Origin: Candidatus Achromatium palustre
GTDB lineage: Bacteria; Pseudomonadota; Gammaproteobacteria; Chromatiales; Chromatiaceae
DNA length: 37,338 nt
Assembly: GCA_001044195.1 (NCBI GenBank)
Contig: LFCU01000037.1
Location: 1-37,338, forward strand
Reading direction: 5' to 3'
The translations under genes were made by a program, and so were the position numbers. This document shows positions 1 to 7,946 of this stretch, piece by piece; position 1 is the stretch's first letter, and the number at the start of each line of letters is the position of its first letter. The notes under the pieces are model-generated. The model was not told where the DNA came from. It searched no databases and saw nothing but the letters and a program-made list of their open reading frames with translations.

Positions 1-190
1 TGTTATTTAAAAACAATTTTTATTATGCTATCCTCTAAAATCGTCTCAAAATTTTGTCCTAGATAGATGTGATAGTGTCAATTTAAAAAATTTGCTTGTA
101 AAATTTCTATTGTGAGACCTTGCAACTATTATAAAAAATAATGTAATATAATTATGATGTTATGTTCAAACATCAGACTGAACCAGTCCC
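1..190 (+). repeat. Miniature inverted-repeat element, family A, copy 1 (left end outside window)
   Basis: This stretch is nearly identical to 9822-10029, with small indels in a GATAGTG-rich patch. It ends in GACTGAACCAGTCCC, the complement of the GGCACTGGTTCAGT end found at 9789 and 24189. The left terminal repeat would lie just before base 1. No coding capacity is visible. I infer a non-autonomous transposable element. Confidence 0.75.
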
Positions 191-219
191 TATTTTACTG
201 AACTGAATTTTAAATAAGC

Positions 220-315
220 GAACCCTACTTCATAAAAAATATTTGCAAAATTTTAGGGTTCATTTTAATCTTAATACAATTTTACTAAAAGCATTCCCAA
301 CTACTGGTGTGGGAA
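220..315 (+). promoter_or_regulatory. Two hairpins in the yajC leader
   Basis: GAACCCT at 220-226 pairs with AGGGTTC at 255-261, and TTCCCA at 294-299 pairs with TGGGAA at 310-315. Both lie just upstream of yajC. They could be an upstream terminator or leader structure. Neither has a clear run of T after it, so the role is unknown. Confidence 0.35.
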
Positions 316-349
316 CCCTAAATATTTCCCTATAAAAACAGGTAAATTC

Positions 350-679
350 ATGAATTTTTTTGTTTCAAATGCCTTTGCCGAAGCTACAGCAGCATCAGGA
401 GCAAACGACCCTTTAGCCTTATTGCTGCCTATTGGACTAGTAGTAGTGCTGTATATATTTATGATTCATCCCCAAATAAAACGTCAAAAACAACATAAAG
501 CTATGGTAGATGGTTTAGTGAAAGGCGATGAAATCGTTACTAATGGTGGTCTAGTAGGCCGCATTGCAGACTTAGGAGATAATTTTGCAGTCTTAGAAAT
601 AGCAACCAATGTGCAAGTCAAGATCCGACGTTTAGCAGTAGAAACCGTATTGCCCAAAGGTTCCCTGAAAGAATTATAA
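350..679 (+). CDS. yajC: Sec translocon accessory protein YajC
   Basis: A small single-pass inner-membrane protein that joins SecD and SecF as an accessory of the SecYEG translocon. The 109-residue length is normal. A hydrophobic helix covers about residues 22-40 (LALLLPIGLVVVLYIFMIHP) and is followed by a basic stretch and the family pattern KGDEIVTNGGLVGRI in the cytoplasmic domain. The start is supported by AGG about 8 bases upstream. secD follows 135 bases downstream on the same strand, the usual yajC-secD-secF order. The usual upstream neighbour tgt is not seen; a miniature element occupies the upstream region instead. Confidence 0.95.
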   Translation: MNFFVSNAFAEATAASGANDPLALLLPIGLVVVLYIFMIHPQIKRQKQHKAMVDGLVKGDEIVTNGGLVGRIADLGDNFAVLEIATNVQVKIRRLAVETVLPKGSLKEL

Positions 680-814
680 TTCCCTTCCAAATTACAATCT
701 CCAAAGGATTATAATCCCTCAACTTTGGTTTTATTTTGAAATACATTTAAAATATAATTAATTTAAATGTATTATTATGGATTACAACTTAAAGATCAAA
801 AAAAATAGGACTAT

Positions 815-2671
815 ATGAACCAAGACCCACTCTGGAAACATCTACTGATACTCAGTATTATTGTGATGGGAATATTATTGGCACTGCCTAACATTTACAG
901 CCAAGACCCATCTATAGAAATTGCAGCGGTGCGCGATGCAAAGATAGATATGGCTTTAGAAACTTCTATTATAAAATCTTTAAAAAAAGCTAAAATTGCC
1001 TTAAAACGCATTGATCGAATTTCCAAAAATAAACTGCTACTACGCTTTAAGTCTACAGAAACCCAATTACAGGCCAAAGATATAATCGCAGCCACAGTCG
1101 GTAATAAATATAATTCTGCTTTAACTCCAGCACCAGACTTACCCTGGTGGCTTGCCAGTTTAAAGGTACGGCCTATGTACCTAGGACTAGACTTACGTGG
1201 TGGCATCCATGTACTTATAGATGTTGATATGGACGCAGCCCTAGATAAAGCCCTAGAACGCTATACAGGCGATATACGCACTCTATTACGCAAAGCCCGT
1301 ATTCGCTACTCTACAGTTACCCATGGCACTAAGTTGGTCAGCGTAAAATTTCGAGATTTGGCTATTAGAGATGAAGCCGAAACACTATTACATAGAGAAT
1401 TTCCTAGTCTGTTATTAACTCAGACAGAATTTGGCCAAACCTTTAATTTGATAGCCAAACTAAGCCCTAAAGAAGAAACCGAAGTCAAAAAATTTGCATT
1501 AGAACAAAATATCACTACCTTACGGAATCGGATCAATGCCCTTGGAGTAGCTGAACCTATTATCCAACGCCAAGGTGAACGACGTATAGTCGTAGAACTA
1601 CCAGGTGTACAGGATCCTGCTCGTCTCAAAGAAATTATGGGAGCTACTGCTACTTTAGAATATAGATTAGCAGATGATCATCATAGTGTTGAAGATGCAA
1701 TTAGTGGGCGAGTGCCTATAGGATTTAGACTGTATAAAGACCGTGAAGGCCATCCAGTACTTCTAAGCAATAGAGTTATTATTACTGGAGATCGCATCAC
1801 AGATGCCTCATCTGGATTTGACCAGCGCAATAACCAACCTGCGGTCTTTGTTAGTCTTGATAGTATAGGAGCCAACCGAATGCGCAACTTTACTACTGAA
1901 AATGTAGGCAAACCTATGGCAGTAGTGTTTAAAGAAATCCGTACTGAAACCAAAATGATAGATGGTAAACCAACACGAACCCGTCGTATGGTAGAAGAAG
2001 TTATCAGCATTGCGAATATTTTAGAACCTTTTGGCCGACGCTTCCAGACTACTGGACTTGATAATCCCCAAGAGGCCCGCAATCTAGCCTTATTACTACG
2101 CGCTGGTGCATTGGCTGCTCCCATTGAGATTGTTGAAGAACGTACTGTAGGTCCCAGCTTGGGTCAAGATACTATTAATAAAGGCTTCACTGCAGCATTA
2201 TTTGGCACGGTTCTAGTGATTATATTCATGGTCTTATACTATAAGGTATTTGGCCTCATAGCAGATTTGGTACTGATCATAAATATAGTGTTACTACTTG
2301 CCGCATTATCCTTATTGCAGGCTACATTGACCTTACCTGGTATTGCCGCTATCGTATTAACTGTAGGTATGGCAGTCGATGCCAATGTACTTATATATGA
2401 ACGGATACGTGAAGAATTACGCAATGGCAACTCGCCTTTAACCAGTATTGCCTCAGGATACGAAAAGGCCTGGTCTAGTATTTTAGATGCTAATGTAACT
2501 ACTCTAATTGCTGGTATAGTATTATTCAGTTTTGGTACTGGTCCTGTTAAAGGCTTTGCAGTTGTACTAATGTTTGGCATATTTACTTCAGTTTTTACTT
2601 CGGTGACAGTTAGCAGAACCATTGTCAATGCTTTATTTAGCAATCGCCGCCTTAAAACACTGTCTATCTAA
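815..2671 (+). CDS. secD: Protein translocase subunit SecD
   Basis: A subunit of the SecDF complex, which uses proton-motive force to help pull proteins across the inner membrane. The 618 residues match the usual gammaproteobacterial length. There is an N-terminal membrane helix (about 9-27), then a large periplasmic P1 region containing the LGLDLRGGIH motif, then five membrane helices from about residue 450 on. The SecD/RND signature is seen as GMAVDANVLIYERIREE, where the Asp is the proton-relay residue of the family, and PGIAAIVLT lies in helix 4. AGGA five bases before the ATG supports the start. A hairpin follows the stop at once, and secF is 192 bases away rather than adjacent, so the spacer has been expanded by repeats. 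Confidence 0.97.
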   Translation: MNQDPLWKHLLILSIIVMGILLALPNIYSQDPSIEIAAVRDAKIDMALETSIIKSLKKAKIALKRIDRISKNKLLLRFKSTETQLQAKDIIAATVGNKYNSALTPAPDLPWWLASLKVRPMYLGLDLRGGIHVLIDVDMDAALDKALERYTGDIRTLLRKARIRYSTVTHGTKLVSVKFRDLAIRDEAETLLHREFPSLLLTQTEFGQTFNLIAKLSPKEETEVKKFALEQNITTLRNRINALGVAEPIIQRQGERRIVVELPGVQDPARLKEIMGATATLEYRLADDHHSVEDAISGRVPIGFRLYKDREGHPVLLSNRVIITGDRITDASSGFDQRNNQPAVFVSLDSIGANRMRNFTTENVGKPMAVVFKEIRTETKMIDGKPTRTRRMVEEVISIANILEPFGRRFQTTGLDNPQEARNLALLLRAGALAAPIEIVEERTVGPSLGQDTINKGFTAALFGTVLVIIFMVLYYKVFGLIADLVLIINIVLLLAALSLLQATLTLPGIAAIVLTVGMAVDANVLIYERIREELRNGNSPLTSIASGYEKAWSSILDANVTTLIAGIVLFSFGTGPVKGFAVVLMFGIFTSVFTSVTVSRTIVNALFSNRRLKTLSI

Positions 2672-2682
2672 TGGTATTGTAT

Positions 2683-2699
2683 GGTGCGCGATACGCACC
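2683..2699 (+). repeat. GGTGCG/CGCACC hairpin repeat after secD
   Basis: A 6-bp stem begins 12 bases after the secD stop. It belongs to the same loose family as the GGGTGCGCA hairpins near 14547 and 15428. It could act as a transcription attenuator, but there is no T run after it. Confidence 0.5.
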
Positions 2700-2705
2700 C
2701 TACAA

Positions 2706-2832
2706 TCTTACCACCTATCAGTTTACATGTAGGATGGGTAGATCCAAAGCGAAACCCATCATTTTAAGCTAATGATATTGATGCGCTTCGTACCTCAGCG
2801 CATCCTATATATAAAATTGATAGGTGGCAAGA
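2706..2832 (+). repeat. Miniature inverted-repeat element in the secD-secF spacer
   Basis: The left end TCTTACCACCTATCAGTTT matches, as an imperfect inverted repeat, the right end whose complement reads TCTTGCCACCTATCAATTT. Between them lie two smaller hairpins: the dispersed GATGGGT...ACCCATC repeat and GATGCGC...GCGCATC. No coding capacity is seen. The right end contains AGGTGG, which sits as a ribosome binding site in front of the first of three ATGs before secF. Confidence 0.6.
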
Positions 2833-2878
2833 TGAAAATTTTTAATCATGAAGATATTTAATCATGAAGATATTTAAT
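2832..2878 (+). promoter_or_regulatory. Threefold tandem repeat of the secF start region
   Basis: A 16-base unit beginning ATGAARATWTTTAAT occurs at 2832, 2848 and 2864. Sixteen is not a multiple of three, so each ATG is in a different frame. The first two each open a nine-codon ORF encoding MKIFNHEDI that ends in TAA (2859-2861 and 2875-2877). Only the third runs into secF. The only good ribosome binding site, AGGTGG at 2822-2827, is placed for the first ATG. Confidence 0.8.
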
Positions 2879-3799
2879 AAAGTTAGTAATATTGACTTTT
2901 TGAGTTTACGCCATACTATGGCAGCAATATCAGCATTTTTGATAGTGCTATGTTTTGGATCATTCTTTATATATGGATTTGCTTTTGGTCTCGATTTTAC
3001 TGGCGGCACCCTAATAGAAGTACATTATGACAAAGACGTTGCAGATTTAAGCACCGTCCGCCAATTGCTTGCAAAAGCAGGCTTTGCAGATGCTTCAGTA
3101 CAACGTTTTGGAACCCCTAAAGATGTATTAATAAGATTAGGTATCAGCGATTCCGAAACTAGTGGAATAACTTTAAGCACCCGCGCTTTTGAAGCTCTAC
3201 AACAGGCTGCTAAAGTAGAAAAACGGCGTGTTGAATATGTAGGCCCTCAAGTAGGCAAAGAACTAGTAGAAGAAGGTGGACTAGCAATCCTATATTCATT
3301 AATCGGAATCTTAATGTATGTAGCCATGCGGTTTGAATACCGCTTTGCTGTAGGAGCTATTACCGCTATTATTCATGACGTAATAGCTACTTTGGGAATA
3401 TTTTCGGCGTTCCAAATCGAATTTGACCTTACAGTATTGGCCGCTGTATTAGCAGTGATTGGTTACTCACTCAACGATACTATAGTAGTATTTGATAGGA
3501 TTCGTGAAAATTTTCGTAAATTGCGCAAAGGCACGGTAATAGAGATCATAAACATATCTTTAAATGAGACGTTTTCGCGTACTTTAATTACTTCTGGTAC
3601 AACACTGTTAACTGTATTAGCATTGTATAACTTTGGAGGTGAGATCATTAGAGGTTTTTCTTTGGCACTACTAGTTGGTATTATAGTAGGCACTTACTCT
3701 TCTATATATGTTGCTAGTGCTGCTGTGGTAGCATTAGGTATAGATCGTAGTAATCTAATAGCTCCTAAAAAAGAGCTACAACTTGATGAAATGCCCTAG
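2864..3799 (+). CDS. secF: Protein translocase subunit SecF
   Basis: The partner of SecD in the proton-driven SecDF complex of the inner membrane. The 311 residues are normal for the family. The N-terminal helix is at about 18-38, followed by FGLDFTGGTLIEVHY, the short periplasmic domain, and five helices with the SecF signature VIGYSLNDTIVVFDRIRENFRK (about 203-224). The start at 2864 is the only one of three near-identical tandem ATGs that is in frame. No strong ribosome binding site lies directly before it, so initiation may depend on ribosomes that start at 2832, terminate at 2861 and restart. The C-terminal tail is short and acidic. Confidence 0.97.
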   Translation: MKIFNKVSNIDFLSLRHTMAAISAFLIVLCFGSFFIYGFAFGLDFTGGTLIEVHYDKDVADLSTVRQLLAKAGFADASVQRFGTPKDVLIRLGISDSETSGITLSTRAFEALQQAAKVEKRRVEYVGPQVGKELVEEGGLAILYSLIGILMYVAMRFEYRFAVGAITAIIHDVIATLGIFSAFQIEFDLTVLAAVLAVIGYSLNDTIVVFDRIRENFRKLRKGTVIEIINISLNETFSRTLITSGTTLLTVLALYNFGGEIIRGFSLALLVGIIVGTYSSIYVASAAVVALGIDRSNLIAPKKELQLDEMP

Positions 3800-4070
3800 A
3801 TGCTATGTAGGTATGATATGAACAATTAAATATTTTACATAACAAGGCAATATTATTATAATATAATATTGTTTTCGTATAGTAATATGGTATTATGTTA
3901 GTTAATGTAAAAACTGGTTTAATATATACATTTCAATAAATAATTAATTTTTGATAATATATTGCACTATAAAAGTTTAATTGAGTAGAATAAAGATTAG
4001 GTACGCTATAATAAATAGTGAACCTAAACAATTTTTAAATTTAGTAAAAATTATCAGGAGAATAGATATC

Positions 4071-4529
4071 ATGTCTATTTTAGGTTTACAAATTAAACAA
4101 TTACGCATCATGGTATTAGCCTGTAGTTTAGTACTATTTGGTGCTTTCACACCAGCATGGGCGGTAGCTCCAGGCATGGGCAATGGTCAGCAGGATGTTT
4201 CCACTAGCAGTATGATTGCTATGGGTATTGGTGCTATTGGCGGAATTTTAGCCTATTCTGCAATTACTGGAGATTGGGGTTTAGGTCTAGGTCTATGGGG
4301 AGCTGAAGCTGCTGCCACTGCTGCTGTTCCAGCTACTACGGCTGTTGGTACTACTGTTGCTACTGCTCCAGGTGCTGTAACTGCTGCTGCCCCTACAGCC
4401 GCTCAAGTCATGGTAGCGGCTCCTAATGCTGCTGCTGAATTTGTAGCCGCTTGGGGTGGTCGCCAAGTATTTGTTCCTGCAAGTGCTTTAGTAGGTGCTT
4501 TAATAGGAGATTGGATTAACTCTCAGTAA
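4071..4529 (+). CDS. Small exported Ala/Gly-rich protein of unknown function
   Basis: I do not recognise the family. The ATG at 4071 is preceded by AGGAG at good spacing; the TTG at 3981 would lengthen the frame but has no such site. Residues 1-31 look like a Sec signal peptide ending AWA-V. The mature protein of about 120 residues has a glycine-zipper-like stretch (SSMIAMGIGAIGGILAYSA), a low-complexity Ala/Thr/Val/Pro middle (about 72-118), and a second Gly/Ala hydrophobic patch near the C-terminus (ALVGALIGDWI). Such composition fits a small membrane-inserting or surface protein. It stands alone between secF and a repeat-rich spacer. It has no cysteine in the mature part, which separates it from the Cys-pair proteins at 10-12.5 kb. 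Confidence 0.7.
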   Translation: MSILGLQIKQLRIMVLACSLVLFGAFTPAWAVAPGMGNGQQDVSTSSMIAMGIGAIGGILAYSAITGDWGLGLGLWGAEAAATAAVPATTAVGTTVATAPGAVTAAAPTAAQVMVAAPNAAAEFVAAWGGRQVFVPASALVGALIGDWINSQ

Positions 4530-4542
4530 TTGATTTTAAAGT

Positions 4543-4575
4543 GGTAGGATGGGTAGAGCCTAAGCGAAACCCATC
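4543..4575 (+). repeat. Dispersed hairpin repeat GTAGGATGGGT...ACCCATC
   Basis: A stem of GATGGGT and ACCCATC with an AGCCTAAGCGAA-type loop. Close copies are at 2730-2760 and 29522-29556, with partial ones at 7836-7862 and 36866-36899. It is a REP-like intergenic palindrome; I see no coding capacity. Confidence 0.7.
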
Positions 4576-4920
4576 AGTCTAATAGTTTCAATAGTCTATG
4601 TAGCAGCCTATAGCACTTAATTAAAAGCTTATCCTAATATTCTATAGTCCTTTAAATAAACAATTTACATACATATCTTGTCTAATTAAGGTCTAAGCCT
4701 ACCATTTTGTAAAACTTAAATTTATGAAAAGCTATATGCTGCACACCTTTATAATCTGGAATTTTTTATGCTAAATGTTTTGAACCTTGATTTTCAAGAT
4801 TAACTAAATTATCTTGATTAAAGTATTTATGGTAATTATGAAGATCAAGTGAATCATGGTTCAAAAATCTAAAATTATGGTGGTGCGCTGTATAATAGCT
4901 TTATAGATATAATATTAAAT
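4576..4920 (+). other. AT-rich intergenic stretch with no recognised feature
   Basis: I see no ORF of useful length, tRNA-like fold or long repeat here. No remnant of an Mre11/SbcD nuclease, which would be the expected neighbour of the downstream ATPase, could be recognised. Confidence 0.5.
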
Positions 4921-4992
4921 AGACATTATTGGAAATCCTCTTTCAAACTCGATAAAAAATAACACACCAATTGAGGATTTCCAATAATGTCT
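4921..4992 (+). repeat. 72-bp palindromic element with perfect 20-bp inverted repeats
   Basis: AGACATTATTGGAAATCCTC at 4921-4940 is exactly complementary to 4973-4992. It belongs to a family with AGACATTAT ends; others are at 27588-27732, 27733-27797, 27828-27896 and 35735-35803. It lies 72 bases upstream of the 66-residue gene and could form a strong RNA hairpin if transcribed. Confidence 0.85.
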
Positions 4993-5064
4993 TAATATAA
5001 TAAAAAATTAATAACCATTACAACTCTACTAATTTCAAAATTTATGTCTTTTAGAGGCTGATTT

Positions 5065-5265
5065 ATGCTCCAACCTAATGACGAAATTAAGCCCTTAAGT
5101 TTGGAGCGGCCCCAACGAGCGCGGGACGCATTTATTGAATACACAATAACTGAACGCCAGCGCAAACAAGATTCTGAAACCAATTTCAACCAAGCAATAT
5201 TTGATGCTGCCGTAAATCTAGTTGAAAGAAAGCTGCGCTGCATGGAAGAAGAGGGGCAAGCATGA
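5065..5265 (+). CDS. 66-residue protein coupled to the Rad50-like ATPase
   Basis: I do not recognise this protein. It is charged and predicted to be mostly helical (for example residues 18-60), with no signal peptide or membrane segment. GAGG seven bases before the ATG and an in-frame TGA just upstream fix the start. Its last codons overlap the next gene by the ATGA arrangement (5262-5265), which implies translational coupling and probably a physical partnership with the ATPase. In Rad50/SbcC-type operons this place is normally held by an Mre11/SbcD-type nuclease of 300-400 residues. The small protein might be a stand-alone equivalent of the nuclease's C-terminal Rad50-binding helices, but that is inference. 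Confidence 0.7.
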   Translation: MLQPNDEIKPLSLERPQRARDAFIEYTITERQRKQDSETNFNQAIFDAAVNLVERKLRCMEEEGQA

Positions 5266-7130
5266 TAATTCAAGGACTCACTGCCGAAAACTTCCTCAAA
5301 TATCGCCATCTCAAGTTAAACAACTTACCCACACATGGAATCATAGCCATCAGTGGCAGCAATGAATCAGGGAAAAGCTCCATAGGTGAAGCTATATGTT
5401 TCGCACTATTTGGCCGCACCTTTGCAGTTAAACCAAATGAAACCCGAAAATTGATTCGCTGGGGCGAAAATCGGTGTGCAGTTATCTTAGAATTTAACCT
5501 CAAAGATGATATTTGCTATCAACTATCCCGTTCCCTAGATCGAGATAATAATCATACAGCACGTCTATATAGAACCAATGATCCAGATAATCCTATAGCC
5601 CGTGGTATTATCCCAGTAAATACCGCTTTAGAAGGCTTATTAGGCTACAACTTTGGAGCCTTCATAGACTCATTTTATCTAGCCCAACGTGAAATTACAG
5701 CCCCTAAACCCCAAGGAAATGCCATACACATTATGGCTGGCATTGCACCATTAATTAAATGTCGTCAAGAACTACAAGCCGAATTGGAACAAAATAAACT
5801 AACCCAAAAGGAACTTACAATTCGTATTGCTGATACTGATAAACAGGTTGCCAATTTGGCATTTAATGAACAACAAACCCATATTTTAACTACAGATCAA
5901 AATGATCTTGCCAATCGAGAAAAAAACTTTAAGGATAATAAACAATATCTTAAAGATATAGCTACAGACTATCAACAACGTATAACTAAACAGCAACGAG
6001 ACAAAACTAATAAGCATTGGATGATACGATTGCAACTAGTAGCCTTACTATTAGCAATAATAAGTTTTGGAACCTGGTTTGCATTAAGCTTTTATCCAAA
6101 ACAACCCATAATAGCTAACATCATAACTAATATTATAGCTAACATTGTGCCAATAGAAATTATAGTGCTAACCCAATGGTTACTATATAGCAGCTTGGTT
6201 AATATATTAATAATAATACTGATTTGGATCTACATATTTGTTCTTAACAGACGCAAAAAAGCATTACGGGATGCAGGCAATCAACTTGCGGATATTTTAG
6301 CAGTTTTGGATGAGTTAGACATTGGATTACCCAGAAATCTACAATTAAATCCAGATAAAATACGACCGCCTAAAAAAACATTGGCCATCAAAGCCCATGC
6401 TCTACAGCAACGCTTATTAAAAGCCCAAATTACCGTACCAGAAATCGAAGATATTGTAACTAAAAAAACTAAATGGTTAGACCAAGTACTACAACGCATT
6501 GCTTGGCACCAAACGGAACTTCATCAAAAATTATTACATGAATCTGAGCAACGTCAGATAAATGACCGTCTTGCTAGCTTGAATACTGCTTTGCAAACTG
6601 AAGAACGAGAATTACAGGAACGTATTCAAGTACTTATTCAAGCTGAAGAATTATTACAAGGGGCCATGCGGCACCTGTCTCATAAATTTAATCACCATTT
6701 ACGAGGCTTGGCAAGTCGGACATTGCCGATGTTTACTGAAGATCGTTATCAACATCTCCAAATTGATGAAGACTTAACAATACGAGCTTTTTCCAATGAA
6801 AAACGCGATTTTATGGAGTTTGACGAAGTATCTAGTGGCACCCAACGCCAAATGATGCTGGCATTACGATTGTCCTTATCGCAAAAACTTATTGATAGAG
6901 TAGTATGTGAAAATCAGTTTATATTCCTAGATGAACCATTTGCTTTTTTTGATGCGGCTAGAACTCGCAGTGCTCTTACAGCTTTGCCGCGTTTAAGCAA
7001 AGATATTATTCAAATTTGGGTAGTTGCGCAACAATTTCCAGAAGATTTTGAATTTGCGCATACTATTCAATGTCATCCAGATTGTACTGAATATAGTGAC
7101 GAAACTACATCTCAACTACGTGCTTTGTGA
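5262..7130 (+). CDS. Rad50/YhaN-like AAA ATPase with central membrane helices
   Basis: An SMC/Rad50-type ATPase of 622 residues. The N-terminal half-domain begins MIIQGLTAENFLKYRHL and carries Walker A as GSNESGKSS (about 32-40). The C-terminal half has the ABC signature region EVSSGTQRQMMLALRLS and Walker B FIFLDEPFAFFD. Coiled-coil arms (about 160-250 and 335-480) flank two hydrophobic helices at about 255-275 and 305-330, where Rad50 would have its zinc hook. The protein is therefore expected to be tethered to the inner membrane by the tip of its arm. It is shorter than SbcC (about 1000 residues). It likely acts on DNA ends, as do other members, but there is no nuclease gene beside it. Confidence 0.85.
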   Translation: MIIQGLTAENFLKYRHLKLNNLPTHGIIAISGSNESGKSSIGEAICFALFGRTFAVKPNETRKLIRWGENRCAVILEFNLKDDICYQLSRSLDRDNNHTARLYRTNDPDNPIARGIIPVNTALEGLLGYNFGAFIDSFYLAQREITAPKPQGNAIHIMAGIAPLIKCRQELQAELEQNKLTQKELTIRIADTDKQVANLAFNEQQTHILTTDQNDLANREKNFKDNKQYLKDIATDYQQRITKQQRDKTNKHWMIRLQLVALLLAIISFGTWFALSFYPKQPIIANIITNIIANIVPIEIIVLTQWLLYSSLVNILIIILIWIYIFVLNRRKKALRDAGNQLADILAVLDELDIGLPRNLQLNPDKIRPPKKTLAIKAHALQQRLLKAQITVPEIEDIVTKKTKWLDQVLQRIAWHQTELHQKLLHESEQRQINDRLASLNTALQTEERELQERIQVLIQAEELLQGAMRHLSHKFNHHLRGLASRTLPMFTEDRYQHLQIDEDLTIRAFSNEKRDFMEFDEVSSGTQRQMMLALRLSLSQKLIDRVVCENQFIFLDEPFAFFDAARTRSALTALPRLSKDIIQIWVVAQQFPEDFEFAHTIQCHPDCTEYSDETTSQLRAL

Positions 7131-7167
7131 GTAATTCGAAAGGACTTTACTAAGTAAGGACTAACTT

Positions 7168-7674
7168 ATGCGCCGTTTATATGTATTAATGCCAAATGTT
7201 GAAAGCTGCAAACAAGTAGTGCAAGAATTAGAGACCAAGGGGATCTCTGAAAATAATTTGCATGTAGTTGCAAGCTTATCCCAACATCTTGAAGGATTAC
7301 CAGAAGCTACAGTATGGCAAAAAACTGAATTAGCTCATGGTATTGAATGGGGAATTGGTTTAGGTGGTATAGCAGGTTTACTAGGAGGCATAATGGCTGT
7401 AGCCTTTCCACCGCCTGGGTTAATACTTGGCGGCGGTGCTCTATTAGCAGGAGCTGCTGCTGGAGCCGGTTTAGGTGGCGTGGTATCAGCAATGCTTGGT
7501 AGTCATGAACATAATCATTCTTTGGATAGATTCCGTGCTCAGATAAATAGAGGCTTAATTCTACTTATGGTGGATGTACCAAGTAGTCAGGTAGAGGCAA
7601 CTCAAGCTTTAATCCGTAATCATCATCCAGAAGCAGATATTACAGTGACTGAACATCAAGTTACACCGATATAA
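7168..7674 (+). CDS. DUF1269-like membrane protein
   Basis: A 168-residue protein of the DUF1269 type, a family of unknown biochemical role sometimes linked to stress responses. The N-terminal half (about 1-48) looks like a small alpha/beta fold with an MRRLYVLMPN strand and a helix. The centre (about 58-110) is very rich in Gly/Ala and hydrophobic residues, with a Pro-Pro-Pro turn, consistent with a membrane hairpin. The C-terminal part (about 125-165) returns to a strand pattern, LILLMVDVP. It starts 37 bases after the ATPase gene on the same strand and may be cotranscribed with it. No catalytic residues are recognisable. Confidence 0.7.
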   Translation: MRRLYVLMPNVESCKQVVQELETKGISENNLHVVASLSQHLEGLPEATVWQKTELAHGIEWGIGLGGIAGLLGGIMAVAFPPPGLILGGGALLAGAAAGAGLGGVVSAMLGSHEHNHSLDRFRAQINRGLILLMVDVPSSQVEATQALIRNHHPEADITVTEHQVTPI

Positions 7675-7835
7675 TCTTACCATCAATTTCGTTATAACAT
7701 TAAAGTAGCGTGAAATTTTGGATTATCATGGTAACAGCTTGATTGTTCATCAGTTCTGTGTGGGAACATCCTACACCCTATATGTAACAATGTACACACT
7801 ATAAAGTTTGCCATGCGTTATTGAGATGCTATAGA

Positions 7836-7862
7836 TTTAGCTTTGCTCTACCCATCCTACAT
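7836..7862 (-). repeat. Half copy of the dispersed GGATGGGTAGAGC repeat
   Basis: The sequence GCTCTACCCATCCTACA is the complement of one arm of the repeat at 4543. The remaining spacer 7675-7946 shows no other recognisable structure apart from AT-rich sequence. Confidence 0.5.
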
Positions 7863-7946
7863 ACTATGTTAGCATCTAAATAATCATGAGAGTATTGCAA
7901 ATCATAGTTCAAATAAATTCCAAACAAACTTCATAACTCATTCATC

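Noticed and set aside
2683-2705. Rho-independent terminator after secD
   Set aside because: A stem is present but there is no following T run, and similar hairpins occur all over the window as dispersed repeats.
3981-4070. TTG-initiated extension of the small Ala/Gly-rich protein
   Set aside because: It has no ribosome binding site and would hide the signal peptide; ATG at 4071 has AGGAG.
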